Part shown: in pieces, positions 9,335-18,265 of the stretch
Layout of the letters: the number at the start of each line of letters is the position of its first letter
Position numbering within the stretch: the stretch's first letter is position 1
From: Pelagimonas varians
GTDB lineage: Bacteria; Pseudomonadota; Alphaproteobacteria; Rhodobacterales; Rhodobacteraceae
Reading direction: 5' to 3'
Assembly (NCBI RefSeq): GCF_003208435.1
Contig: NZ_QKMF01000001.1
Coordinates: forward strand, 372,001-436,000
Length of the DNA stretch: 64,000 bases
Position numbers and translations under genes: made by a program
The notes under the pieces: generated by a model
Told to the model about the DNA's origin: nothing
Databases searched by the model: none
Seen by the model: the letters and a program-made list of their open reading frames with translations, nothing else

Positions 9335-10096
9335 ATGGCACGGCGCAAGAAAATCTACGAAGGCAAGGCAAAGACCCTGTACGAAGGCCCGGAACCGGGC
9401 ACCATCGTGCAATATTTCAAGGACGACGCCACCGCCTTTAACGCCGAGAAAAAAGACGTGATTGATGGCAAAGGGGTGTTGAACAATATCCTGAGCGAAT
9501 ATTTCATGGTCGGTCTGGGCGCTGTCGGGGTTCCGACACACTTTATCAAACGTCTGAACATGCGCGAACAGCTGGTGCGCTCTTGCGAGATTATCCCGCT
9601 TGAAGTGATTGTGCGCAATTACGCCGCGGGCACCATGTCCAAGCGGTTGGGCATCGAAGAAGGCACAGCCTTGCCGCGCCCGATTGTCGAGTATTGCTAT
9701 AAGGACGACAGCCTTGGTGATCCATTGGTCACAGAGGAGCACATCGCAGCCTTTGGTTGGGCCAGCCAGCAAGATATGGACGACATCATCGCGCTGGCTT
9801 TGCGCGTGAATGACTTCATGTCCGGCGTTATGTATTCTGTAGGCATCCGGTTGGTTGATTTCAAAATCGAAATTGGCCGCACCTATGATGGTGACTTTCA
9901 ACGTCTTGTTGTTGCAGATGAAATCAGCCCGGACAGCTGCCGTTTGTGGGACATCGAAACCGGCCGCAAGCTGGACAAAGACGTGTTCCGCCGCGATTTG
10001 GGCAGCTTGACTGACGCCTATACAGAGGTCGCAAACCGTCTTGGCGTGATGCCCAAGCAGTCCGTGCAACCGACCAAGCCGACGCTGATCAACTGA
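9335..10096 (+). CDS. purC: Phosphoribosylaminoimidazole-succinocarboxamide synthase
   Basis: 253 residues of SAICAR synthetase, the purine step joining CAIR and aspartate with ATP. The ATG at 9335 is preceded by GAAAGGGC and starts [20 protein letters not shown], the family's usual N-terminus. Signature segments are [22 protein letters not shown] and [14 protein letters not shown]-like [18 protein letters not shown], followed by [13 protein letters not shown]. Length is normal. A terminator follows at 10124, so it is probably a separate unit from the protease gene and the purS-purQ genes downstream. Confidence 0.97.
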   Translation: MARRKKIYEGKAKTLYEGPEPGTIVQYFKDDATAFNAEKKDVIDGKGVLNNILSEYFMVGLGAVGVPTHFIKRLNMREQLVRSCEIIPLEVIVRNYAAGTMSKRLGIEEGTALPRPIVEYCYKDDSLGDPLVTEEHIAAFGWASQQDMDDIIALALRVNDFMSGVMYSVGIRLVDFKIEIGRTYDGDFQRLVVADEISPDSCRLWDIETGRKLDKDVFRRDLGSLTDAYTEVANRLGVMPKQSVQPTKPTLIN

Positions 10097-10123
10097 ACAG
10101 CTCTCAGGCTTGTCTAAGTCTTG

Positions 10124-10162
10124 ACCGCGTCCGCCCAACCGGCTGGCGCGGTTTTCTTTTTG
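10124..10162 (+). terminator. Terminator after purC
   Basis: ACCGCG pairs with CGCGGT around an inner CGCC/GGC(t)G stem, followed by TTTTCTTTTTG. It separates purC from the protease gene. Confidence 0.75.
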
Positions 10163-10285
10163 TCCTCGAAAACAGCGGCGGGGCAGGGACGGCGGCCCAT
10201 TTAGGCAAGGTATTCTTTACTTGGCGACACCTAGCGTCACGCGCTAGGCTAAGGCCAAGTCATTTTGCCAAATGGGGACCACGTC

Positions 10286-12454
10286 ATGCGACATCTTCTT
10301 ACTGCGGCCGCTCTTTTAGCCAGTTCAACAGTTTTCGCCACGCAGGCCTTTGCACAGGCTGCTGCTGAATTTGATCCCAATGATTTCGGGAAAATCGTCA
10401 TTCAGCCGCGTCAAGTTGCAGGCGGCGGTGGCGGAAGCGGTTTTGTGCTTGAGCAAGCCTTTGGCGATTACCAAAACGAGCCGATCATTGAATATGGCGA
10501 GAACAGCCCAGCCGTTCGTCTAGGGCGTCCGATTGGCCGCCTTGATATGCTGTTCAACAATGGGAAAACCGGATTTTGCACGGCCTTTATCGTTGATGAC
10601 CAGCATATTTTGACCAACCATCACTGTATTCCCGGTATGGATGGGGATCCCACGGGACAAGTTAGCGGTGTGCAAGCGGCGCAGTTTGTCGCAGGCTTTA
10701 TCAAGCCGGGCCGGGCCGAAGGAACCGACCGCTACACTGTATCCCCCCAGATCGTCGAAACAAACCGGGAGTTGGATTATACGGTGCTGCGGGTGTTCGG
10801 GAACCCCTCTACGAAATACGGCAAACTCGAACTGGCGATGGCCGATCCAGAAGATGGAGAGTTCTTGTGGATTATCGGTCATCCGCAGGGCCAATCGCAG
10901 CATATCAGCCGCGAAGGCTGCGCCGCTGCGACACCTGCCATTTCAGAAGAAGGCAAGCTGATCCACAGTTGCGATACCCTTGGCGGTAACTCGGGGTCTC
11001 CGGTGATCCGTTTGTCGGACAAGCGGGTGATCGGCTTGCACCATGCAGGTGACAATCGCACCGGATTTAACATGGCGATTCCGATGACACGGATTTTGCC
11101 GCAAAGTACGGTGCTTAAGGCGGCCGTCGGTGCTGCGGGCACGCCCGTTGCTCAACCGGTAGCCAAACCAACACCAGTCAAACCTGTCGCTGTGACGCCG
11201 CCGGTCGGCGATGCTTGTACAGCGCTATGGACCGAAGCCAAGGCCGTGGGCTGCGCAGGCTACGAAGCCTATGTGGCTGAATGTGGCAATCACACCTTTG
11301 CGTCGATGGCGCGGCGGGTGATTGAGCGCGAATGCACAATTCCTGTTGCGGCACCGCCTGAAACAGGCGGGTCCGGTTTGACTGTCAAAGCCAATGGTGG
11401 CGGCGACTACTACAGCATTGCAGACGCCGTCAGCGCGGCACCGGATGGTGCACGTATCGAAGTGTATCCCGGCACTTATACCGTCGGTATCGACGTGAGC
11501 CGGCCGGTAGAAATCGTCGGCATGGGTGACGTCAAGGACATTATCTGGCAGGTCAAAGACGACAATGTCATCGAATGGACCGCAGAGTCCGGCCTCGTTT
11601 CCGGCATCACGATGGTCCAGAATGGCGGTAAGCATTTCGGATTTCACCTCGCTGGCGGGTCGGTGATCCTTGAAGATAACGACATGACATCCAAGGGCCT
11701 TGGCGTCATCGCGGTGCGTGGCAATGTTGGCGGCACCATTCGCCGCAACACCATCCACGATAGTGCGCAGGGCGGTATCTTTATGTTTGAGAAGGGCAAG
11801 GCGACAATCGACGACAACACCTTTTTCGGCAACCGGTTGGCCGCGCTAGAGGTTAAAGATGGCGCTGCTCCGATTGCGCGTGGCAACACCATGCGCGATG
11901 GTCAGGGCAGCGGCATTTTTGTCAACACTGGCGGTACGGGGCGCTTTGAAAACAACACTGTGGTGAACAATGCACTGGCCGGAGTCGAGATCAAGGGCGG
12001 CAAGGATCCCTTGTTCACTGGCAATATTGTCCGCAACAGCGTTCAAGGCGGGTTTTTGATTTCGGAAAAATCCACTGCCCGTATCGAAAGCAATACGATC
12101 TATGCCAACGGCTTTGCCGGTCTTGAGATCAAAACTGGTGCCAATCCGGTGGTGTGGAACAATGTGATGCGCGACGGCAAGCAAAGCGCAGTCTATATCC
12201 ATGAGGGTGGCCGCGGGGTTCTTGAGGAAAACAAGATCCACAACAACGCCTATTACGGAATTTCCGTCAAAGACGATGGCAGCAACCCGATCATTCGCGA
12301 AAACAAGATCTACGACAACGTCTATGAGGCGATCCGTGTCCGCGAAGGTGCGACGGGAACCTACGAAAACAACGATCTGAGCGGCAATTCAGCGGGTGCC
12401 TTCCGTATCGAAGAAACCGCCGGTGACGTTTTGCGGATGGGCAACAAAGAATAG
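10286..12454 (+). CDS. Secreted trypsin-like serine protease with C-terminal right-handed beta-helix
   Basis: 722 residues from the ATG at 10286 (GGGGA upstream), which exposes a signal peptide ending AFAQ. Residues about 80-275 form a chymotrypsin-fold protease: His113 in LTNHHCI, Asp164 in ELDYTVLRV and Ser236 in GGNSGSP form the triad. A Pro-rich linker (QPVAKPTPVKPVAVTPP) follows, then a short Cys-containing segment, then from about residue 375 to the end a pectate-lyase-type beta-helix of 22-24-residue coils repeating patterns like GLEIKTGANPVVWNNVMRDG and GISVKDDGSNPIIRENKIYD. It probably acts in the periplasm or outside the cell. Terminators lie on both sides. It interrupts the purC-purS-purQ order. 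Substrate unknown. Confidence 0.88.
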   Translation: MRHLLTAAALLASSTVFATQAFAQAAAEFDPNDFGKIVIQPRQVAGGGGGSGFVLEQAFGDYQNEPIIEYGENSPAVRLGRPIGRLDMLFNNGKTGFCTAFIVDDQHILTNHHCIPGMDGDPTGQVSGVQAAQFVAGFIKPGRAEGTDRYTVSPQIVETNRELDYTVLRVFGNPSTKYGKLELAMADPEDGEFLWIIGHPQGQSQHISREGCAAATPAISEEGKLIHSCDTLGGNSGSPVIRLSDKRVIGLHHAGDNRTGFNMAIPMTRILPQSTVLKAAVGAAGTPVAQPVAKPTPVKPVAVTPPVGDACTALWTEAKAVGCAGYEAYVAECGNHTFASMARRVIERECTIPVAAPPETGGSGLTVKANGGGDYYSIADAVSAAPDGARIEVYPGTYTVGIDVSRPVEIVGMGDVKDIIWQVKDDNVIEWTAESGLVSGITMVQNGGKHFGFHLAGGSVILEDNDMTSKGLGVIAVRGNVGGTIRRNTIHDSAQGGIFMFEKGKATIDDNTFFGNRLAALEVKDGAAPIARGNTMRDGQGSGIFVNTGGTGRFENNTVVNNALAGVEIKGGKDPLFTGNIVRNSVQGGFLISEKSTARIESNTIYANGFAGLEIKTGANPVVWNNVMRDGKQSAVYIHEGGRGVLEENKIHNNAYYGISVKDDGSNPIIRENKIYDNVYEAIRVREGATGTYENNDLSGNSAGAFRIEETAGDVLRMGNKE

Positions 12455-12497
12455 GCCAACCAGCCCGGTCTTTGCGCAGATCCTTTACCGTCCAAGC

Positions 12498-12530
12498 AAA
12501 CGCCTCGGAGAAATCCGGGGCGTTTGCCGT
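12498..12530 (+). terminator. Terminator after the protease/beta-helix gene
   Basis: AAACGCCTCGG pairs with CCGGGGCGTTT around AGAAAT; a short T-containing tail (GCCGTTTTG) follows. It is 44 bases after the stop codon. Confidence 0.6.
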
Positions 12531-12660
12531 TTTGAACAGGTTTTTGCCGGTATTCAGGCAGAAGCTGGGCCTTGGGGGCTTGCATTTTGCGCCGCAATGG
12601 GGTTCCTCCGCATCCAAACGGCCCACGTATCCGGCCAAGACTCAGACAGGAGGACGGCAC

Positions 12661-12891
12661 ATGAAAGTTCGAGTGCATGTGATGCTCAAACAGGGTGTTC
12701 TTGATCCACAAGGCGAGGCTGTGCGCCACGCATTGGGGGCTTTGGGCTTTGAGGGGGTTTCCTCGGTACGCCAAGGCAAAGTGATCGAGCTTGATCTTGC
12801 AGATGGCACCTCCGAGGCGACAATCGGCGAGATGTGCGAAAAACTGCTCGCGAATACCGTGATCGAAAGCTACCGCGTCGAGCAGCTGTAA
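12661..12891 (+). CDS. purS: Phosphoribosylformylglycinamidine synthase subunit PurS
   Basis: 76 residues, the usual size of PurS, the small subunit that bridges PurL and PurQ in FGAM synthase. The ATG at 12661 has a strong AGGAGG 6 bases upstream; a longer frame starting at 12472 runs through the terminator of the preceding gene and is unlikely. The N-terminus MKVRVHVMLKQGVLDPQGEAV and the NTVIESYRVEQL end match the family. purQ follows after 132 bases containing a GGGCGC/GCGCCC hairpin near 12922-12940. Confidence 0.95.
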   Translation: MKVRVHVMLKQGVLDPQGEAVRHALGALGFEGVSSVRQGKVIELDLADGTSEATIGEMCEKLLANTVIESYRVEQL

Positions 12892-13023
12892 GCTGGACCT
12901 CACTTAACAAAATGCCTGCTTGGGCGCATGTCAGCGCCCGGCGACCTGCTATTTACTTCACGCTCTTGCCCTGATCCCGCGCATGGGAAGGGTCAGACCG
13001 TTTCCCGAATTAGGAGCCAAGCC

Positions 13024-13689
13024 ATGAAAGCCGCTGTCATTGTTTTTCCCGGATCCAACTGCGACCGCGACATGGCCGTTGCCTTTGAACAGGCCGGTTT
13101 TGATGTCGAAATGGTTTGGCACAAGGACACCGCGCTGCCGAGCGGCATCGATATGGTTGGTGTACCGGGTGGTTTTTCCTTTGGGGATTATTTGCGCTGC
13201 GGAGCGATTGCAGCCAATGCGCCGATTGTACGTGACGTAAAGGCCTTTGCAGACAAAGGCGGGTATGTCCTTGGCGTCTGTAACGGCTTTCAGGTTCTGA
13301 CCGAAACGGGCCTGTTGCCGGGCGCATTGCTGCGCAATTCGGAACTGAAATACATCTGCCGCACTGTTGGCCTAAAGGTCGAAGGAGACAGCATCTTTAC
13401 CAGCGCCTATCAAACCGGCGAAGAGATTGCGCTGCCGATTGCCCACCACGATGGCAACTATCACGCTGATGATGCAACCTTGGATTTGCTCGAAGGCGAG
13501 GGCCGCGTTGCCTTTCGCTATACTGACAATCCAAACGGGTCCGCACGGGACATGGCGGGCATCTTGTCAGCCAACCGCCGCGTGCTGGGGATGATGCCGC
13601 ACCCGGAACGTGCGTCAGAAGCCGCTCATGGCAATGAAGACGGTGCGCGCCTTTTCGCCAATTTGACCAGTGCCTTGACCACCGCATGA
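13024..13689 (+). CDS. purQ: Phosphoribosylformylglycinamidine synthase subunit PurQ
   Basis: 221 residues, the glutaminase subunit that supplies ammonia to PurL for FGAM synthesis. The ATG at 13024 is preceded by TTAGGAG. Class I amidotransferase features are clear: N-terminal [12 protein letters not shown], the nucleophile Cys in [11 protein letters not shown] and the His/Glu pair in MMPHPERA. PurL itself is not in the window. It is followed after 37 bases by the DctB-like kinase gene, which has no obvious promoter gap but is functionally unrelated. Confidence 0.97.
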   Translation: MKAAVIVFPGSNCDRDMAVAFEQAGFDVEMVWHKDTALPSGIDMVGVPGGFSFGDYLRCGAIAANAPIVRDVKAFADKGGYVLGVCNGFQVLTETGLLPGALLRNSELKYICRTVGLKVEGDSIFTSAYQTGEEIALPIAHHDGNYHADDATLDLLEGEGRVAFRYTDNPNGSARDMAGILSANRRVLGMMPHPERASEAAHGNEDGARLFANLTSALTTA

Positions 13690-13726
13690 CTTGAGCCTGA
13701 CGCGGCAGGGGCCTATTCTACCTGCT

Positions 13727-15490
13727 ATGTCAAATGTGTCTTCTTCCTCTTTGCGCCCCAGACGGTCCGGCCAGTTGTCGGGTCGGGTGCGTTTGGCGTT
13801 GGTGGCGTTGATTTTGGTTGCAATGACAACGGTTTGGTTCACCAACCGGTTGTTGACACAGCGATTTACTGAAACAACAAAGAACCGCGCGGAATTGCGG
13901 TTGGCGCTGTATTCGGGCAACCTGATTTCTGAATTGCGCCGAAATGCGATCGTTCCGCAGCTGTTGGCGCGCGATCCCGCCTTGATTGGCGCGTTGAATT
14001 CCGGTGAATTTACCCAAAGTTCGCAACGTTTAATTTCATTTGTCGATGAAATCGGCGCGGCATCGCTGATGCTGATGGACAGAGATGGCCGGACCGTGGC
14101 GGCAACTGATCGCAGCAGGCTTGGTGAAAACCACCGCTCGGACGCCTATTTTATCGATGCGATCCGGTCCAGTTCGACCATTTTCACGACCTCGGAACGC
14201 GAAGCCGGTGGATATAGTTTTACCTATTCCCGACAAGTCGAAAGCGGCAATGAAACCATCGGCGTGATTATGGTCGAGGTGGATCTGGCCAAGTTCGAAC
14301 GCGCATGGGCGGGTATTTCCGATGCGGTGTTTGTCACCGATTCAGAAAGCACAATCGTTTTGGCCACAGAGCCGCGCTGGCGCGGGTTAACGCCAGAGGT
14401 GGCCTTGGTCCGCGAACCCGAGGACAGCGCGATTGAGCGCGCCATTCAGGCGACCACCGATTGGACCGCCCAAGAAGCCGATGCCTACTTGCAAGGTGAA
14501 GCCGTGATGCGCGTCGATGGCCGCATTCCGTTTCGCGGATGGACGCTGACGACCTTCACCACTTACGCATCAGTGCGCGAACGGGTGAACGCGTTTTTGG
14601 CGATTGAGATCATGGGCTTCGCGATTTTGGCAGCCTTGGTGTTTTACACGTTGTCGCGCAAGACAGCTGTGCGCATGGCCCTGTTCCAACGCGAATCTGC
14701 TGAATTGCGGGCTTTGAACGCCCGTCTTCAGCGTGAAATTTCCGAACGCGAGAAAGTGCAAAAGAACCTTGCCGTGGCGGAGCAATCCTTGGCGCAAAGT
14801 TCCAAGCTGGCGGCTTTGGGGGAAATGTCGGCGGCGGTCAGCCACGAATTGAACCAGCCTCTGGCGGCTATGAAGACCTATCTGGCAGGCGCACGGCTGT
14901 TGTTGCGCCGCAACCGCCCTGACGAGGCGCTGAGCGCGTTTCACCGCATTGATGATCTGATTGAACGCATGGGCGCGATCACCAAGCAGTTGAAATCCTA
15001 TGCCCGCAAGGGGCAGGAAACCTTTAGTCCGGTTGACATGGGGCAGGCGCTTGGGAGTGCGATGTCGATGATGGAGCCGCAGCTCAAAGTGCGCCGCGTG
15101 CGGATCTCGCGGATCTTGCCGGATCAACCGGTTCTGGTCATGGGCGACCGGATGCGGATTGAACAGGTTTTGGTCAACCTCTTGCGAAATGCCCTTGATG
15201 CCACCAAGTTGGTAGAAGACCCTCAAGTCGACATCATCTTGGCATCCGGGGAAACAGCCACGCTGAGCGTGCGCGATAATGGACATGGAATCGAAGATCT
15301 GGAATCCCTTTTTGAGCCCTTTTACACAACCAAACAACCGGGTGACGGGGTTGGTTTGGGGCTGGCGATTTCTTCTGGGATTGTGACCGAACTGGGCGGA
15401 CGATTGACGGCCAGAAACGGCGAAAACGGCGGTGCAGTTTTTGAAATGCAGCTTCCGATCCTCAATGAAACGACGCAGGCAGCGGAGTAA
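13727..15490 (+). CDS. dctB: DctB-like sensor histidine kinase
   Basis: 587 residues from the ATG at 13727; an upstream TTG at 13691 is possible but less likely. A transmembrane helix (LALVALILVAMTTVWF) precedes a periplasmic sensor of the dCache type (about residues 50-285) with MLMDRDGRTVAATDRSRLGENHRSDAYF, then a second helix, a short coiled coil (RLQREISEREKVQKNLAVAEQSLAQ), HisKA with His373 in AVSHELNQPLAAM, and an HATPase domain (VNLLRNALDA, VRDNGHGI, GVGLGLAISSGI). This layout matches C4-dicarboxylate sensors DctB. It is 8 bases from its partner regulator. No TRAP transporter genes lie next to it, so the signal is inferred only from similarity. Confidence 0.87.
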   Translation: MSNVSSSSLRPRRSGQLSGRVRLALVALILVAMTTVWFTNRLLTQRFTETTKNRAELRLALYSGNLISELRRNAIVPQLLARDPALIGALNSGEFTQSSQRLISFVDEIGAASLMLMDRDGRTVAATDRSRLGENHRSDAYFIDAIRSSSTIFTTSEREAGGYSFTYSRQVESGNETIGVIMVEVDLAKFERAWAGISDAVFVTDSESTIVLATEPRWRGLTPEVALVREPEDSAIERAIQATTDWTAQEADAYLQGEAVMRVDGRIPFRGWTLTTFTTYASVRERVNAFLAIEIMGFAILAALVFYTLSRKTAVRMALFQRESAELRALNARLQREISEREKVQKNLAVAEQSLAQSSKLAALGEMSAAVSHELNQPLAAMKTYLAGARLLLRRNRPDEALSAFHRIDDLIERMGAITKQLKSYARKGQETFSPVDMGQALGSAMSMMEPQLKVRRVRISRILPDQPVLVMGDRMRIEQVLVNLLRNALDATKLVEDPQVDIILASGETATLSVRDNGHGIEDLESLFEPFYTTKQPGDGVGLGLAISSGIVTELGGRLTARNGENGGAVFEMQLPILNETTQAAE

Positions 15491-15498
15491 TAGTACAA

Positions 15499-16833
15499 AT
15501 GGCCAACGCAATGAAGATCGCCATCGTGGACGATGAACAGGACATGCGGCAATCGATCAGCCAATGGTTGGCGCTGTCAGGATATGACACCGAAACCTTT
15601 GGTTCTGCCGAAGAGGCCCTTGGAACCTTGGGGCCGGATTATCCGGGCATTGTGATTTCGGATATCAAGATGCCGGGCATGGATGGCATTCAGCTGTTGA
15701 AAAAGCTGATGGGGGCCGACAGCTCCTTGCCTGTCATCATGATCACGGGTCACGGGGATGTCCCGATTGCAGTCGAAGCGATGCGCATAGGCGCTTTCGA
15801 CTTTCTCGAAAAACCGTTTAATCCGGATCGCATGTCCGAACTGGCAAAAAAGGCAACCAATGCCCGCCGCTTGACCTTGGACACACGGGCCCTGCGCCGC
15901 GAGCTGTCCGACGGTGGTCAGATCATGAGTAAACTGATCGGCGCTAGCCCGATTATGGACCGACTGCGCGAAGACATCTTGGATCTCGGTCAAGCCGATG
16001 GCCATGTCCTGATCGAGGGTGAAACCGGCACCGGTAAGACGCTGGTCGCACATGCGCTGCATTCGGTTGGCGCGCGCGCAGGTAAAAAGTTTGTCCTGAT
16101 CTCTTGCGGTGCCCATGACGAAGACGCTCTGATGCAACGGTTGTTCGGCCCGATGCAACCCGAAGACAGTCGTTTGCCGGCAATCGAAGAAGCGCGTGGC
16201 GGGACCTTGGTTCTAGAGGACATTGAGTCACTGTCAGACGCCGCTCAAGCGCGCTTGTTGTCGGTGATCAACGATCAAGGCAACCCTCCCGAGACACGAA
16301 TTGTGGCCATCTGTAACCTGCAAGACGAAGGCCGTACCTGTGAAAGCGTGCTGCGGTCGGATCTGTATTACCGGTTGGCGGCGTTGAAAATTGTGGTGCC
16401 GCCCCTGCGGTCGCGCGGCGAGGATATCCTGACCCTGTTTACCCGCCTGTCCGAGCAGTTTTCCGAGGAATATGGCTGTGAGGCCCCCAAGGTATCGGCA
16501 CAAGAGGCCGCGCAATTGCTGCAAGCGCCATGGCCCGGAAACGTGCGTCAGTTGATCAATCTGGCAGAGCGCGCGGTGCTACAGGCACGGCGCGGGCAGG
16601 GAACGATTGCGTCTTTGTTGATGAGCGATCACGATCAAATGCAACCCGTCATGACCACCGAAGGCAAGCCGCTGAAAGAATACGTTGAAGCCTTTGAACG
16701 GATGCTGATCGACAACACGATGCGGCGACATAAGGGTTCTATTGCATCGGTGATGGATGAGTTATGTTTGCCGCGCCGGACACTGAACGAGAAAATGGCA
16801 AAATACAGTTTGCAACGGGCTGACTATTTGTAG
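15499..16833 (+). CDS. dctD: DctD-like response regulator lacking the GAFTGA loop
   Basis: 444 residues: receiver domain with phospho-acceptor Asp55 in VISDIKMPGMDG, AAA+ domain with Walker A GETGTGKT (174-181), and a Fis-type helix-turn-helix at the end (IASVMDELCLPRRTLNEKM). In the AAA+ part the stretch after ISCGAHDEDALMQRLFG goes straight to PMQPEDSRLPAIEEARGG, so the GAFTGA loop that touches sigma-54 is missing. The Walker B motif reads LVLEDIES where LFLDEIES is usual. The protein is therefore probably not a sigma-54 activator, as is known for NtrC of Rhodobacter capsulatus. It is transcribed with the kinase 8 bases upstream. Confidence 0.88.
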   Translation: MANAMKIAIVDDEQDMRQSISQWLALSGYDTETFGSAEEALGTLGPDYPGIVISDIKMPGMDGIQLLKKLMGADSSLPVIMITGHGDVPIAVEAMRIGAFDFLEKPFNPDRMSELAKKATNARRLTLDTRALRRELSDGGQIMSKLIGASPIMDRLREDILDLGQADGHVLIEGETGTGKTLVAHALHSVGARAGKKFVLISCGAHDEDALMQRLFGPMQPEDSRLPAIEEARGGTLVLEDIESLSDAAQARLLSVINDQGNPPETRIVAICNLQDEGRTCESVLRSDLYYRLAALKIVVPPLRSRGEDILTLFTRLSEQFSEEYGCEAPKVSAQEAAQLLQAPWPGNVRQLINLAERAVLQARRGQGTIASLLMSDHDQMQPVMTTEGKPLKEYVEAFERMLIDNTMRRHKGSIASVMDELCLPRRTLNEKMAKYSLQRADYL

Positions 16834-16860
16834 GGAGAGCTTGCCTCGGCGCTTGGTGAT

Positions 16861-16881
16861 CGAATTTTCGACGAAAATTCG
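16861..16881. repeat. Short AT-rich palindrome in the dctD-gap intergenic region
   Basis: GAATTTTCG-A-CGAAAATTC, a near-perfect inverted repeat with a single-base centre. From memory, close variants of this palindrome are frequent between genes in Rhodobacteraceae; only this copy was noticed in the window. Confidence 0.5.
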
Positions 16882-16890
16882 CTGCCGGAC

Positions 16891-16934
16891 AAAACAAAAA
16901 GGCCTGGTCTCTGACCAGGCCTTTTTGTTTTTGT
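16891..16934. terminator. Bidirectional terminator between dctD and gap
   Basis: AAAAAGGCCTGGTC-TCT-GACCAGGCCTTTTT, flanked by A-rich and T-rich tails on both sides, so it can stop transcription from both convergent genes. Confidence 0.9.
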
Positions 16935-16946
16935 AACCAAGGGTGT

Positions 16947-17951
16947 TTAGTGAAGCAAACGGCCCATCGCAGCAGCGACATCCGCCATACGTGCCGAAAA
17001 TCCCCATTCATTGTCGTACCAAGCCATGACCCGTACCATGCGGCCACCAACAACTTTGGTCTGGTCAGGGGCGAAAATGCAGCTGGCGGTGGTGTGGTTG
17101 AAGTCGATCGACACTTTTTGCTCCGGGTCATAGTCCAAAACCATACCCATGTGCCCATTGGCGGCTTCTGCCATGACTTCATTCACGTCGGCAACGCTCA
17201 CGTCTTTTTTGGCATAAAAGGTCAAGTCAACCGCAGAAACATTCGGTGTCGGAACCCGCACGGCAGACCCGTCCAGCTTGCCTTTTAGGCCGGGCAGTAC
17301 TTCGCCCAATGCTTTGGCGGCACCGGTTGACGTGGGGATCATCGCCATGGCAGCTGCGCGGGCACGGTACAGATCATCGTGGCGGCGATCCAGTGTCGGC
17401 TGGTCGCCTGTGTAGGAATGGATCGTGGTCATGATGCCACTTTCGATGCCAATGGCTTCGTCTAGGACTTTGGCCAGCGGGGCCAAACAGTTTGTCGTAC
17501 ATGACCCGTTTGAGATCATCACGTCGCCTTTGACCATGTCGCGGTGATTGACACCGTACACAATGGTGCGTTGCACATTTTTGGCAGGGGCCGAGATCAG
17601 AACCGATTTCGCGCCTTGCTCCATGTGTTTGCTGGCTTTGGAGCCATCATTGAACTTGCCGGTGCATTCCAGCACAACGTCACATCCTGACCAATCCAAT
17701 TCGTCAGCATTATAGGTCGACATGACATCGATAGGTCCGCGTCCCAGGTCCATGCTGTTGCCATCGACGCGAATATTCCCGGGAAACCGGCCATGGACAC
17801 TGTCGTACCGCAACAAATGCGCAGCGGTTTGGATCGGTCCTGTGGCGTTGATTTTGACAACTTGAACATCGTTGCGGGCGGATTCCGCGATGTGGGACAA
17901 AGTGCAACGGCCAATGCGGCCAAATCCGTTGATGCCGATGGTGACGGTCAT
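16947..17951 (-). CDS. gap: Glyceraldehyde-3-phosphate dehydrogenase, GapB-like
   Basis: 334 residues, usual length. The ATG at 17951 has CAGGAG 9 bases upstream and opens MTVTIGINGFGRIGR, the dinucleotide-binding Rossmann motif. The catalytic Cys is in SNGSCTTNCLAPL, and the C-terminal WYDNEWGFSARM is present. At the position after the second strand, where NAD-dependent enzymes have Asp (IND), this protein has Ala36 (KINATGP), as in NADP-preferring, gluconeogenic GapB of Bacillus subtilis. NADP use and a role in gluconeogenesis are inferred from that. Three LacI-type operator-like sequences lie 86-152 bases upstream. Confidence 0.95.
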   Translation of the reverse strand: MTVTIGINGFGRIGRCTLSHIAESARNDVQVVKINATGPIQTAAHLLRYDSVHGRFPGNIRVDGNSMDLGRGPIDVMSTYNADELDWSGCDVVLECTGKFNDGSKASKHMEQGAKSVLISAPAKNVQRTIVYGVNHRDMVKGDVMISNGSCTTNCLAPLAKVLDEAIGIESGIMTTIHSYTGDQPTLDRRHDDLYRARAAAMAMIPTSTGAAKALGEVLPGLKGKLDGSAVRVPTPNVSAVDLTFYAKKDVSVADVNEVMAEAANGHMGMVLDYDPEQKVSIDFNHTTASCIFAPDQTKVVGGRMVRVMAWYDNEWGFSARMADVAAAMGRLLH

Positions 17952-18036
17952 GTGTGCGTTCTCCTGGCTCTGGTGTTGCCGATGCGTATACGGGGGCATG
18001 CTGCAGCTGCAAAGCAAAAAGTGTTTTTATCCAGCA

Positions 18037-18103
18037 TGTTAGCGATAAACTTGCGGATGTTTGCCTTGGTTGCGCTAACGCGTCTCGGGGGTTTGCGTTA
18101 ACG
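18037..18103. promoter_or_regulatory. Cluster of three LacI-type operator-like sites before gap
   Basis: TGTTAGCGATAAAC at 18037-18050, TGGTTGCGCTAACG at 18067-18080 and a weaker GGTTTGCGTTAACG at 18090-18103 are related palindromes with a central CG, the form of LacI-family operators. They lie between the divergent gap and DUF808 genes. A central-carbon regulator of this family is a reasonable guess; none is encoded in the window. The rest of the 314-base gap shows nothing else I can name. Confidence 0.45.
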
Positions 18104-18265
18104 GTTTTACATTCTTCGGGGAGCAGACAGAATCGTTTCCCTGTTAACACCCAAGAACCAAACCGCTAGTGTCTGGCAAAACCTGAATTGCAGGGGCATT
18201 TTTAAAACCCGCGTCGTGTCTGTGGGCACAACGGTGATGGTTTGCCAAAAGAAGGACGAATATAG

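Noticed and set aside
8852-10138. A 428-codon minus-strand frame covering purC and DUF1476
   Set aside because: Only its last 103 codons (from 9163) match a family; the rest is opposite to the clear purC gene.
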